Shown one piece after another: positions 27,581 to 35,111 of a stretch of DNA of 64,000 bases; the first letter of the stretch is position 1; every line of letters begins with the position of its first letter. This stretch comes from Chitinophagaceae bacterium. GTDB lineage: Bacteria > Bacteroidota > Bacteroidia > Chitinophagales > Chitinophagaceae. The DNA is taken from positions 1 to 64,000 of the forward strand of contig JAHEMM010000006.1 of NCBI GenBank assembly GCA_024643655.1, read 5' to 3'. The position numbers and the translations under genes were made by a program. A model generated the notes under the pieces. It was not told where the DNA came from, did not search any database, and saw only the letters and a program-made list of their open reading frames with translations.

Positions 27581-27623
27581 TGACCTAAATCATTTTTTAA
27601 GAATCTTGACCCTTCTATTTTTA
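27581..27623 (+). promoter_or_regulatory. Fnr-like promoter of the second RIC gene
   Basis: TGAC-CTAA-ATCA (27581-27592), 23 nt, then TATTTTTA (27616-27623), a TAnnTTT-type -7 box; the ATG is at 27642. Class II activator geometry. The motif lies 18 bases after the Rrf2 stop. Confidence 0.6.
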
Positions 27624-27641
27624 CCTTCAGAAATTCATTTT

Positions 27642-28391
27642 ATGTTTTTAAAACCATTTGAAATAAATCGGAAATCCTTAGTCGCAGATATAGTGGCCAA
27701 TGATTACAGAACAGCAGATGTTTTTCGTAAACATGGAATTGGCTATTGTTGTGGTGGAAAGTGGCCAATGGATATGGCATGCGAAATGAATGGTGTAGAT
27801 ATCGATGCTTTACATTCAGAACTAGAGTCTGTAGTTCGATTAAAAACAGTTTCTAATCAACTTGACTTTAATGATTTTGAAACGAACTTTATCATTAATT
27901 ATATTATAAATGTACATCACCAATATATAAAAAAGACACTGGGAGGGACAAAGCAACTACTTTCTGAATTTGTAAATGAACATATTGAAAAATTTCCATA
28001 CCTGTCTGAAGTACAAGAGCAATTTGAAAATTTTGAAAAAAAAATATTCCCTTCCATGAAACAAGAGGAGGAAGTTGTTTTTCCTTATATACGCCATATA
28101 GATCATGCCTACAAACATAAAGAGCAGTATGCTGCCTTATTGATTCGTACAATGAAAAAACCTGTTGAAGATTCATTGTATAAGGGGAATGATGCTATTA
28201 CAACAATAATATTAAAAATTCGGAAATTAACGAACAGCTACACACCTCCTGAAAAAGTTTGTGTCAGTCATAAAGTTGTACTTGCTAAATTGAAAGAATT
28301 GGACAATGATCTGATGCATCATTTCTATCTTGAGCAATCAATACTATATCCAAGAGCTATTGCTATTGAAAAAGAAGTACTAAGTTTTTAA
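27642..28391 (+). CDS. Second RIC/ScdA-type di-iron repair protein
   Basis: 249 residues from the ATG at 27642; an in-frame TTG at 27606 lies upstream of the predicted -7 box and is unlikely. The ScdA domain reads V-F-R-K-H-G-I-G-Y-C-C-G-G-K-W-P (two adjacent cysteines). The hemerythrin bundle has N-V-H-H-Q-Y, M-K-Q-E-E-E-V-V-F-P and H-H-F-Y-L-E-Q. One expected histidine region is divergent: after the second E-E motif, S-L-Y-K-G-N-D-A stands where the first RIC has the E-H-D-H-A type sequence. So it may have altered iron ligands or a specialised task. It is a paralogue of the RIC gene at the far end of the nos operon. Confidence 0.85.
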   Translation: MFLKPFEINRKSLVADIVANDYRTADVFRKHGIGYCCGGKWPMDMACEMNGVDIDALHSELESVVRLKTVSNQLDFNDFETNFIINYIINVHHQYIKKTLGGTKQLLSEFVNEHIEKFPYLSEVQEQFENFEKKIFPSMKQEEEVVFPYIRHIDHAYKHKEQYAALLIRTMKKPVEDSLYKGNDAITTIILKIRKLTNSYTPPEKVCVSHKVVLAKLKELDNDLMHHFYLEQSILYPRAIAIEKEVLSF

Positions 28392-28413
28392 TAAATTTAA
28401 AAATTATCAAAGC

Positions 28414-29247
28414 TTATTCGTGAATACACATAATAGGAATATGTGATTGGAATATCAATTGCTTGGTACTACTTGGTTTAAAAATTCCATCCAGTAATTT
28501 GTGTTTTTTTGGTATTGCAATAATCAGGTCCATGTTATTTTTTTCTGCAAATTCATTGATGCCGTCTTCTATATCCGGATTGGTTATAAACTGATAAGTT
28601 GGTTTTAAATCGTCAAGTAAAAAGTGCAGCTTAAATGTTTGTTCAGGTGTTTCCGGATGAAAGTTTTTATTATTATAGTCGACATTTAGGATATGAAGAT
28701 CTGCCTTAAAAGTACTGACCATTTCTTTGATGACAGCTACTGGAGTTTTTTCTTGTACTTCTTTGAAATCGCAGGCAAAACCAATTTTATTGATACCTTT
28801 TCCATATTCTTTTCCTGGAGGTATAGCTATTACAGGCCAGGAAAGGTGACGAATTGCAGTTAAGGTAGTGCTTCCAAATAATAAGTTTTCAATTCCGGTT
28901 TTCCCTTTTGCCCCCATTATTACTGCAAATGGTTTTTCTTTATTGCAGAGTTCTTCAATTTCATCAATAGGAGTTCCAACTCTGCTTTCGATTTCAACTT
29001 TAATTTTTCCTGAAGTAATATGTAGTATATTATTTTTTAATTCTGTTAACTGCATTTCGCTATTTTTTTTCATTTCCTCTACTGAAACTACAACAACTGG
29101 AATTTCAGTGTAAGAAACAGGAATATTATATACATTCACTAGCAGTAATTCTGCATTTATGTCTACCGCCATGTCTGCCGCATAATTCAATGCATTTAAT
29201 GCAACAGGAGAAAAATCTGTAGGAACGATTATCTTTTTCATTTTCAT
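28414..29247 (-). CDS. Universal stress protein, two UspA domains
   Basis: 277 residues forming a tandem of UspA folds. Domain 1 (about 4-145) opens I-I-V-P-T-D-F-S and ends with the nucleotide-binding G-A-K-G-K-T-G-I-E-N-L-L-F-G-S-T-T. Domain 2 (about 150-277) is less conserved and lacks the G-x2-G-x9-G-S/T motif. Cytoplasmic, ATP-binding by family, with a role in survival under energy or oxygen stress. It is transcribed divergently from the DUF2892 gene, and each has its own Fnr-like site. Confidence 0.88.
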   Translation of the reverse strand: MKMKKIIVPTDFSPVALNALNYAADMAVDINAELLLVNVYNIPVSYTEIPVVVVSVEEMKKNSEMQLTELKNNILHITSGKIKVEIESRVGTPIDEIEELCNKEKPFAVIMGAKGKTGIENLLFGSTTLTAIRHLSWPVIAIPPGKEYGKGINKIGFACDFKEVQEKTPVAVIKEMVSTFKADLHILNVDYNNKNFHPETPEQTFKLHFLLDDLKPTYQFITNPDIEDGINEFAEKNNMDLIIAIPKKHKLLDGIFKPSSTKQLIFQSHIPIMCIHE

Positions 29248-29259
29248 TTTTTTGCAATA

Positions 29260-29302
29260 CTAATTTACGCATATTGGTATTAATAGTAAATGACTTCAAT
29301 CA
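29260..29302 (-). promoter_or_regulatory. Fnr-like promoter of the universal stress gene
   Basis: On the minus strand TGATTGAAGTCA (29291-29302) is followed after 23 nt by TAAATTAG (29260-29267), a near match to TAnnTTTG; the gene starts 12 bases later. Class II activator geometry. Confidence 0.6.
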
Positions 29303-29343
29303 TTGAATTGGATAAATTTTGTCCCGCAAATCATAGTCACAGA

Positions 29344-29386
29344 TGATTTTTGTCAAAAAGGATCGTTTAATTAGTGCCTAACTTTA
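29344..29386 (+). promoter_or_regulatory. Fnr-like promoter of the DUF2892 gene
   Basis: TGAT-TTTT-GTCA (29344-29355), 23 nt, then TAACTTTA (29379-29386); the ATG is at 29405. Class II geometry, the same as for nos, the second RIC gene and usp. Confidence 0.6.
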
Positions 29387-29404
29387 ATTATTAAAAATTT
29401 CAAC

Positions 29405-29623
29405 ATGAAAAAGAATATGTCATCGTTTGATAGAGGTATTAGGTTATTGATTGTAGCAGTAATTGCTGTCTTGTATTTTACAAATTCTATATCTGGTATC
29501 TTGGCAATAGTATTGTTAATTGCGGCAGGAATATTTCTACTAACAAGTTTAGCCGGCTCTTGTCCTATGTATTCATTATTTGGGATTAGTACTTGTAAAG
29601 TAAACAAGGACACAACTAGTTAA
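29405..29623 (+). CDS. DUF2892-family small membrane protein
   Basis: 72 residues with two hydrophobic helices (about 14-31 and 33-50). The order is the DUF2892 one: a polar start with D-R-G-I-R-L-L, then a glycine-rich turn, and C-P-M-Y-S-L-F-G-I-S-T-C near the end, with cysteines at about 54 and 65. Members are often fused to or located beside rhodanese-type sulfur carriers; the function is not established. It stands alone in front of the two-component genes. Confidence 0.85.
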   Translation: MKKNMSSFDRGIRLLIVAVIAVLYFTNSISGILAIVLLIAAGIFLLTSLAGSCPMYSLFGISTCKVNKDTTS

Positions 29624-29714
29624 AAGATTTAAAATTTGTGCCTTGTACTCAGTATTTTTGTTATATTAAAAAGGAGGAAAATACTTCTCCAATATAATAA
29701 ATGACATAATCAAC

Positions 29715-30947
29715 ATGCTTGATCAGGTACACATGGTTTCTCTGTTTGAAAATGCAACAGAGGGAATAGTTTTAACAAATAGTCAAGGAGTTATTGTAAT
29801 GGCAAACCCAGCTGCAGAGAATATGTTTGGGTATGCAAAAAATGAATTGATCGGACATCCAATTGAAATTCTTATTCCTGAACAATTCAAGCCAAATCAT
29901 CATAAGCTAAGAGAAAGTTTTTATGAGCATCCTTCAAACAGGTCGATGGGTCATGGACGGGATTTGCATGGCAGAAAAAAAGATGGAACAAACCTTCCGG
30001 CAGAAGTTAGTTTAAGCCATTATGAAAGAGATGGCGAAATGTATGTGATTGCATTTATTGTAGATATATCTGAAAGGAAAGATATTGAAAACAATATGTT
30101 GTTACAAAAAGCAGAACTTGAAAATATTACAGGAAAAATAAGACAATTAAATGCTGAATTGGAAATAAAGGTTGAAGAGCGGACTTTGATATTAAAAGAA
30201 GCATTACAAAAATTGGAACAATCACAAAAGGAACTTAGTGAAGCATTGAATAAGGAACGAGAATTGAATGAAATAAAAAGCAGGTTTGTTTCAATGGCGT
30301 CACATGAATTCAGAACGCCGCTTACAACTGTATTTTCATCGGCATCACTTTTAGCTAAATATACGAATACAGAAGATCAGGATAAAAGGGATAAGCATAT
30401 TCAAAGGATAAAAAATTCCGTTTCTAACCTGAATGATATATTGGAAGATTTTCTGTCTTTGGGAAAACTAAATGAAGGAAAAGTTGAAAGCTTATCTGAG
30501 AAAATTAATATAAAAGAAGTTATTCAAGAAACATTGGAAGAAATGCATCCAATACTTAAAAAGAATCAACATTTTATAGTAGAGTGTGAAGGAGATTGTG
30601 TTGCATTTTCGGATGGGAAATTGCTTAAGAATATTTTGATTAATCTGATTAGTAACGCAATTAAATTTTCGGATGAAGGAAAACCTATTACTATAAAAGG
30701 AGTTCATGAAGCTGAAGTAGCAGCAATTTCAGTTGTCGATCAGGGTATAGGAATAGCTGATAAAGATATGGAGCACTTGTTTTCTAGTTTCTTTAGAGCC
30801 ACAAATGCTACCAATATTCAGGGTACAGGACTAGGATTACACATTGTTAAAAGATATGTTGATGTTTTGGGAGGGAAAGTAGGGATACAAAGTGTATTAA
30901 ATAGGGGCACAACTGTTAACTTTACTATACCTATAAATAAGACTTGA
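29715..30947 (+). CDS. PAS sensor histidine kinase with FixL-like PAS core
   Basis: 410 residues without membrane segments. The PAS domain (about 8-125) contains G-H-P-I-E-I-L-I-P, N-H-H-K-L-R, G-H-G-R-D-L and R-K-K-D-G-T. His62 and Arg82 are 20 apart, as are the haem ligand His200 and distal Arg220 of FixL, and they align without a gap. A coiled coil (about 128-185) leads to HisKA with phospho-acceptor His197 (S-H-E-F-R-T-P-L). HATPase_c follows with N-L-I-S-N-A-I-K-F, D-Q-G-I-G-I and G-T-G-L-G-L. It probably senses oxygen, NO or redox state and phosphorylates the regulator whose ATG begins 2 bases after this stop. Confidence 0.9.
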   Translation: MLDQVHMVSLFENATEGIVLTNSQGVIVMANPAAENMFGYAKNELIGHPIEILIPEQFKPNHHKLRESFYEHPSNRSMGHGRDLHGRKKDGTNLPAEVSLSHYERDGEMYVIAFIVDISERKDIENNMLLQKAELENITGKIRQLNAELEIKVEERTLILKEALQKLEQSQKELSEALNKERELNEIKSRFVSMASHEFRTPLTTVFSSASLLAKYTNTEDQDKRDKHIQRIKNSVSNLNDILEDFLSLGKLNEGKVESLSEKINIKEVIQETLEEMHPILKKNQHFIVECEGDCVAFSDGKLLKNILINLISNAIKFSDEGKPITIKGVHEAEVAAISVVDQGIGIADKDMEHLFSSFFRATNATNIQGTGLGLHIVKRYVDVLGGKVGIQSVLNRGTTVNFTIPINKT

Positions 30948-30949
30948 AT

Positions 30950-32005
30950 ATGAAATCAATTTTAGTAATCGACGATAATCCTGATATTAGAGATAATACT
31001 GCAGAAATACTTGAGTTGGCTGGATATAAAACATTTACAGCAGAAAATGGAAAGAGGGGAGTGGAAGTTGCTATAAAAGAAATACCTGATGTAATTGTTT
31101 GTGATATTATGATGCCAGAATTGGATGGATATGGTGTCCTTCATCTTTTGCGCAAAAATGATAGTACTGTGAATATTCCATTTGTATTTCTTACTGCAAA
31201 GACAGAAAGAAGTGATTTTAGAAAGGGAATGGAAATGGGTGCTGATGACTATATAACAAAGCCATTTGAAGATATTGAGTTATTAAATGCGATTGAGATG
31301 AGGCTTAAAAAAGCTAAAATCCTTGATAGTAAATATGCTCCTTCACAAGAAGGGATCAATGAATTTATTAAAGATGTAAAAAGTTCTGGACTAATTAGTC
31401 AATTGGCTGATCAGTATAATGTTGAAAGTTATACTAAAAAGCAGTCTTTGTACCAGGAATCTAAAAGGCCACGGTTTCTTTATTATCTAGTAAAAGGAAA
31501 AGCAAAAGGTATTAAAACTCATGAAGATGGGAAGGAATACATCACAAATCTTTTTAGCGACGGGGATTTTATTGGCTATCCTGCTTTAATAGAGGACAAA
31601 AATTATGATGATACTGTAGTGGTTATGGAAGAATCAGATATTATGCAGATCCCAAAAGAGGATTTTTTGCAGATGATATATGGTAATATGGATATTGCTG
31701 CAAAGTTTATTCGAATCATTACACAGAATGTGAAAGAGAAAGAAGAGAGGTTATTAAGCCTGGCCTATAGTTCTCTAAGAAAAAGAGTGGCCAAAGCTTT
31801 GGTAGATATACAGACTAAATTTAATGCAGAAAATGAAAATAAACCTTTGGAGATTTCAAGAGAAGATTTTGCACATTATGTTGGAACAGCAACAGAGTCT
31901 TTGATAAGAACTCTAAGTGATTTTAAATCAGAGAAGCTAATAGCAATAAAAGAAGGGAAAATTGCAATCCTCAACATCGAAAAATTATCAAATTTACTAT
32001 ACTAA
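30950..32005 (+). CDS. Response regulator: receiver plus Crp/Fnr-type DNA-binding module
   Basis: 351 residues from the ATG at 30950. The receiver domain (1-120) has Asp8, Asp9, phospho-acceptor Asp52 (C-D-I-M-M-P-E-L-D-G) and T-K-P-F. A cyclic-nucleotide-binding-like beta barrel (about 150-265) has Y-L-V-K-G-K-A-K-G and G-D-F-I-G. A Crp-type winged helix (about 270-350) has I-S-R-E-D-F-A-H-Y-V-G and a recognition helix T-E-S-L-I-R-T-L. The helix keeps the Glu and Arg that contact the TGA half-site in Fnr and Crp. The barrel has no Fnr cysteines, so sensing is likely left to the kinase. It is the only Crp/Fnr-type protein here and the best candidate to bind TGAY-N4-RTCA. Confidence 0.9.
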   Translation: MKSILVIDDNPDIRDNTAEILELAGYKTFTAENGKRGVEVAIKEIPDVIVCDIMMPELDGYGVLHLLRKNDSTVNIPFVFLTAKTERSDFRKGMEMGADDYITKPFEDIELLNAIEMRLKKAKILDSKYAPSQEGINEFIKDVKSSGLISQLADQYNVESYTKKQSLYQESKRPRFLYYLVKGKAKGIKTHEDGKEYITNLFSDGDFIGYPALIEDKNYDDTVVVMEESDIMQIPKEDFLQMIYGNMDIAAKFIRIITQNVKEKEERLLSLAYSSLRKRVAKALVDIQTKFNAENENKPLEISREDFAHYVGTATESLIRTLSDFKSEKLIAIKEGKIAILNIEKLSNLLY

Positions 32006-32006
32006 A

Positions 32007-32038
32007 AACCCCCATCATTTCAATTTATGACGGGGGTT
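32007..32038. terminator. Terminator between the response regulator and hsp20
   Basis: Stem AACCCCC / GGGGGTT (32007-32013 with 32032-32038), extended inside by TCAT / ATGA, between two convergent genes. The arms carry A-rich and T-containing flanks, so it probably serves both directions. Confidence 0.7.
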
Positions 32039-32059
32039 CAATTTCTAAAAACATCCGTT

Positions 32060-32512
32060 TTAATTAACCGAAATGCTTTTAACTTTTTTAGGTTGCTTTA
32101 ATTCCATTTTTGGAATAGTAAGCTTTAACTCACCATTTTTGTACACCGCATCAATTTTACTAAAGTTGCAATTTTCAGGAAGTGTAAAGTTTCTGCTCCA
32201 ACTTGAATAATTGTATTCTCTACGATTAAATCGACCATTTTCTTCCTCTTTTTCTTCTTTTTCAGTCTCTGCGCTAATGGTTATCATATCGTCATATGCA
32301 TCTACTTTAAAATCCTTTTTTTCTAAACCAGGAGCAGCTATACATAAATTGAATTCTTTTTCAGTTTCACTTATGTTAACTGCAGGAACATTAATTGCTT
32401 TTCCAAGATTAAAGTATTCATCCATTGGTGTGTTAAAAAATTTGTCCATCCAGCCACTTTCAAAAACAGATGGCCAGGAGTTTCTGGGCTTCTCTACTGT
32501 TTTGTTTTCCAT
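32060..32512 (-). CDS. Hsp20/alpha-crystallin small heat-shock protein
   Basis: 150 residues with a complete alpha-crystallin domain (about 45-140): V-N-I-S-E-T-E-K-E-F-N-L, A-A-P-G-L-E-K-K-D-F-K-V, then F-T-L-P-E-N-C and the closing G-E-L-K-L-T-I-P-K. ATP-independent holdase chaperone in the cytoplasm. It is one of two Hsp20 genes within 1.5 kb, each preceded by an Fnr-like site, so induction by oxygen limitation or NO rather than heat alone is likely. Confidence 0.93.
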   Translation of the reverse strand: MENKTVEKPRNSWPSVFESGWMDKFFNTPMDEYFNLGKAINVPAVNISETEKEFNLCIAAPGLEKKDFKVDAYDDMITISAETEKEEKEEENGRFNRREYNYSSWSRNFTLPENCNFSKIDAVYKNGELKLTIPKMELKQPKKVKSISVN

Positions 32513-32546
32513 ACATTTTATTTTTAAGGTGAAAGAATCTTTTGGG

Positions 32547-32611
32547 GTAATTTACTAATCCTCACCTCAAAGAACAATGATTAATGTTTGACAGAATAAT
32601 GATATTCGTCA
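32547..32611 (-). promoter_or_regulatory. Fnr-like promoter of the first hsp20 gene
   Basis: On the minus strand TGACGAATATCA (32600-32611) lies 45 nt upstream of TAAATTAC (32547-32554); the gene begins 34 bases later. Class I geometry. Confidence 0.55.
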
Positions 32612-32632
32612 GTTTATAAAATGTAGTATAAT

Positions 32633-33052
32633 TCAATGATCTGAATCCCGACTTAAATCATAGTCTTGAGGTTTTTCAATTGATTTTTTTACAGTAGAAA
32701 TTTCCCTGCCATGATTATTTTGTTGTTGTAAGGTCCAGTTATCTGTCATAGTTGTTTCCAACCATAGATTACCTGATTTTCGGAATACCTGAACGGCAAG
32801 TCGAAACTTATCTCTAAAAATATTCTCGAATTCATTTACTTTCATTTCCTCATTAATTTCTAAAGTTGTATCAACTATACCCAACTGCCCATCCCCTAGT
32901 TTTTTATTGTGCGGGATAATCTGGCTGGAGCTGAAATTACTTCGGGTAAAAGATTTATTATTGAAAAATTCAAGTTTCAAAAAAGGAAATTGACTGTTAA
33001 ACTCTTTTTGTATATCACTAATAAGCGTATTTGAAGAAATTATTAAAGACAT
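32633..33052 (-). CDS. Unknown protein between two hsp20 genes, 139 aa
   Basis: I do not recognise the family. The chosen start is the ATG at 33052 (M-S-L-I-I-S-S), 10 bases after the upstream hsp20 stop; an ATG seven codons earlier would overlap that gene. The protein is soluble and charged, with I-Q-K-E-F-N-S-Q-F-P-F-L-K-L-E-F-F near the start, a central L-G-I-V-D-T-T-L-E-I-N and W-L-E-T-T-M-T-D-N-W-T-L-Q-Q-Q-N. The last 25 residues look disordered. It is probably co-transcribed with the hsp20 at 33063, so a role in the same stress response is inferred. Confidence 0.65.
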   Translation of the reverse strand: MSLIISSNTLISDIQKEFNSQFPFLKLEFFNNKSFTRSNFSSSQIIPHNKKLGDGQLGIVDTTLEINEEMKVNEFENIFRDKFRLAVQVFRKSGNLWLETTMTDNWTLQQQNNHGREISTVKKSIEKPQDYDLSRDSDH

Positions 33053-33062
33053 AATTAAGTGA

Positions 33063-33485
33063 TTAGTAAACATAAATAGTAGCTTTCTCTTTGTTTTCGA
33101 CTGAGTCGCTTCTCGGAATATGGATAATTAATTCTCCATTTAAATAGTCTGCATGAGCTAATATAGCTTCCGCATCATTTGGTAATTTAAAAGTTCTGGT
33201 CCACTCTGTAAGATCATATTCGCAACGATCGATTGTGTCTTGAGTCGTTGTAGAATCTTTCTTCCCTGAAATTGTAAGAATCGAGTTTTTGAATTCAATG
33301 CAGAAATCATCTCTCTGTAGCCCAGGCGTTGCAATTATTATTACATAATTATCTTTATTTTCTACAATATTTACGGGTGGAATAAGTAATGAAGCAACAA
33401 GGGCAAAATCTTCTGATTGATTGAAATAATCAACTTTTGATTTATGAATGGGGATTTTTTTATTACATGCTATTCCCGGATACAT
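33063..33485 (-). CDS. Second Hsp20-family protein
   Basis: 140 residues. The alpha-crystallin core is recognisable: V-N-I-V-E-N-K-D-N-Y-V-I-I-I-A-T-P-G-L-Q-R-D-D-F, F-K-L-P-N-D-A, then G-E-L-I-I-H-I-P-R. It has a short N-terminal arm with a single cysteine (A-C-N-K-K). It diverges clearly from the other Hsp20 (32060), so this is not a recent duplication. It heads a two-gene unit with the unknown gene downstream. Confidence 0.9.
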   Translation of the reverse strand: MYPGIACNKKIPIHKSKVDYFNQSEDFALVASLLIPPVNIVENKDNYVIIIATPGLQRDDFCIEFKNSILTISGKKDSTTTQDTIDRCEYDLTEWTRTFKLPNDAEAILAHADYLNGELIIHIPRSDSVENKEKATIYVY

Positions 33486-33504
33486 AATTGTTGTTTTAAA
33501 AAAG

Positions 33505-33569
33505 TGAAAATAAATTTAGTCACTCCAAAAAAAAATGACATACTACAGTGCCTGCAATGATTTAAATCA
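33505..33569 (-). promoter_or_regulatory. Fnr-like palindrome upstream of the second hsp20
   Basis: Perfect palindrome TGAT-TTAA-ATCA at 33558-33569. On the minus strand TATTTTCA (33505-33512) lies 45 nt downstream and an alternative TAAATTTA lies 39 nt downstream; hsp20 starts at 33485. The site could also serve the plus-strand gene at 33655, but no fitting -7 box is seen on that side. Confidence 0.5.
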
Positions 33570-33654
33570 TCAAATTCAATTATATGTAATCGAATATTGC
33601 GAAAGTATTTTATGGGAATATTTTATGTGATTTAATTTTATTACTTTTTTCAAT

Positions 33655-34164
33655 ATGGATGATAGTTTTTTTTCATATTTAGAACGCCTTCAGATAATGG
33701 GGTTCTTTGTTGCTTATCCTATAGTCTATTTATTTGTTAAAAGCTTTTTTAGCGGAGCGAAAAATGAAAGAATTAGTCAACTCCCTTTTTTCTTATCCTA
33801 TGCATATGCATTAGTTGGCACTTTATATGTGGGTCTTTTGATCAGGGATTTATATCCATTTTCTTCAGTCTTGCAAAATGATTCTAGTAATTTATTTTCA
33901 TTTTTGAAAATATGGGGATTGCTCTCTTTAATTTTCTGGATTCCAAAAATTGCAAAACAGCCAGTGTTTAGCTTGCTTCACAGTCTTATTTTTTTCTATT
34001 TTTTAGTTAAGGATTTACTCTTTTTTACTATAAAGTTGAGAGATGAAACTGTTATTAAAAATGATATGCGTGTATTTACAGATAGTTTGCTATTAAATAT
34101 TATTTCCCTTTTTTTTATTTTTCTAATTGCTCTATTGTATCGTTGGGTAAAAAAGACAACATAG
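33655..34164 (+). CDS. Unknown membrane protein, 169 aa
   Basis: Not recognised. Four hydrophobic segments (about 13-30, 46-65, 82-98 with an adjoining stretch to 120, and 143-163) and a basic C-terminus R-W-V-K-K-T-T suggest an integral inner membrane protein. No conserved cofactor ligands stand out. Its position between the hsp20 genes and the redox cluster, near a shared Fnr-like site, suggests the same regulation but gives no function. Confidence 0.6.
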   Translation: MDDSFFSYLERLQIMGFFVAYPIVYLFVKSFFSGAKNERISQLPFFLSYAYALVGTLYVGLLIRDLYPFSSVLQNDSSNLFSFLKIWGLLSLIFWIPKIAKQPVFSLLHSLIFFYFLVKDLLFFTIKLRDETVIKNDMRVFTDSLLLNIISLFFIFLIALLYRWVKKTT

Positions 34165-34187
34165 TCTTTTTAATTACAAATTCCTGA

Positions 34188-34254
34188 TGTGACAAATATC
34201 ACTTTAGTTTTTGATGCAAGTCATGATAAGATAAATTATTCAAAAATAGCTTTA
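34188..34254 (+). promoter_or_regulatory. Fnr-like promoter of the YceI-cytochrome-DUF5777 operon
   Basis: TGAC-AAAT-ATCA (34190-34201) lies 45 nt before TAGCTTTA (34247-34254); the operon starts at 34298. The site is part of a longer pattern, TGTGACAAA-N2-TCA-N10-TGATGCAA (34188-34219), repeated almost exactly at 37829-37860 in front of the Fe-S/NrfD genes. Confidence 0.7.
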
Positions 34255-34297
34255 CACCGATAACAAAAAACAATTATTCACATTTAATTAAAATTTT

Positions 34298-35092
34298 ATG
34301 AAACTGTTTAATAATAAAACTCTATTGGTATTGCTGCTTTTAATTAGCGGATACGGGTATATGATAAGTTGCACAAGGGATAACGATTTGATTGTGCCGG
34401 TGCAATTAACTCAACCATTCGTTCCCAATAGGGGAAACAATGTACACACACCTGGCACGCAAACTGCAGGTGATCCAGCTCAATGGAAAATGGATAAATC
34501 TCACTCTAGTGTTCTTTGGTCAACCAGTTATGTAGGGGCTTCAGGCTTGCTAACAGGACGGTTCAATCAATTCGGTACACATGAAGTAACTGCTGCTGAA
34601 ATGCAAAATTATACTACTTCTGGACAGCCTTTGCTTGATAATTCATGGGCATTTAATGAAAGTGATCCAAGCCAGACTTTTATTAATGGTTATGTTCAAA
34701 TAAACACATCCAATACTGGTGAGCCGGGTAGAGATGCTGGCTGTAACATAAGTGGAATGGGAACTACTGCAATAGTTTCAGGTACTCAGAATCTTAATGT
34801 TACAAATATTGCCAAAATAAAATCAACTAAAGTTGAATTGGATCCTACTAGTAACGGTTACATCGTCACACTGGATTTTACCTGGCAAGGAAAGTTGACT
34901 TCACCACTAACAAAATCTATAGTTGGTAAATTAAATTATGTGCCAAAATCTAGAATAGCTAGCGCAACACCCTATGATGTATTTGGACTTCAATTATTAT
35001 TCTCTTTCAATTGTCGTGACTTTGGAATTACCAGTACAAGTATTGCCGATAAAATTGACATAGAATGTAACATGAATTTCCACAATAAATAA
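34298..35092 (+). CDS. YceI-like lipoprotein
   Basis: 264 residues. The lipoprotein signal ends M-I-S-C at residue 25, followed by a spacer to about residue 63. A YceI-type lipocalin barrel follows with W-K-M-D-K-S-H-S-S-V-L-W, the strand pair around G-L-L-T-G-R-F-N-Q-F-G, and the C-terminal I-A-D-K-I-D-I-E-C-N-M-N-F. YceI proteins bind isoprenoid-type lipids, for example quinones, in the periplasm. First gene of a unit with a cytochrome-like lipoprotein (20 bases on) and a barrel protein. Binding or shuttling of a quinone-like lipid is plausible but inferred. Confidence 0.82.
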   Translation: MKLFNNKTLLVLLLLISGYGYMISCTRDNDLIVPVQLTQPFVPNRGNNVHTPGTQTAGDPAQWKMDKSHSSVLWSTSYVGASGLLTGRFNQFGTHEVTAAEMQNYTTSGQPLLDNSWAFNESDPSQTFINGYVQINTSNTGEPGRDAGCNISGMGTTAIVSGTQNLNVTNIAKIKSTKVELDPTSNGYIVTLDFTWQGKLTSPLTKSIVGKLNYVPKSRIASATPYDVFGLQLLFSFNCRDFGITSTSIADKIDIECNMNFHNK

Positions 35093-35111
35093 AAAAATAA
35101 AACTATTTATT

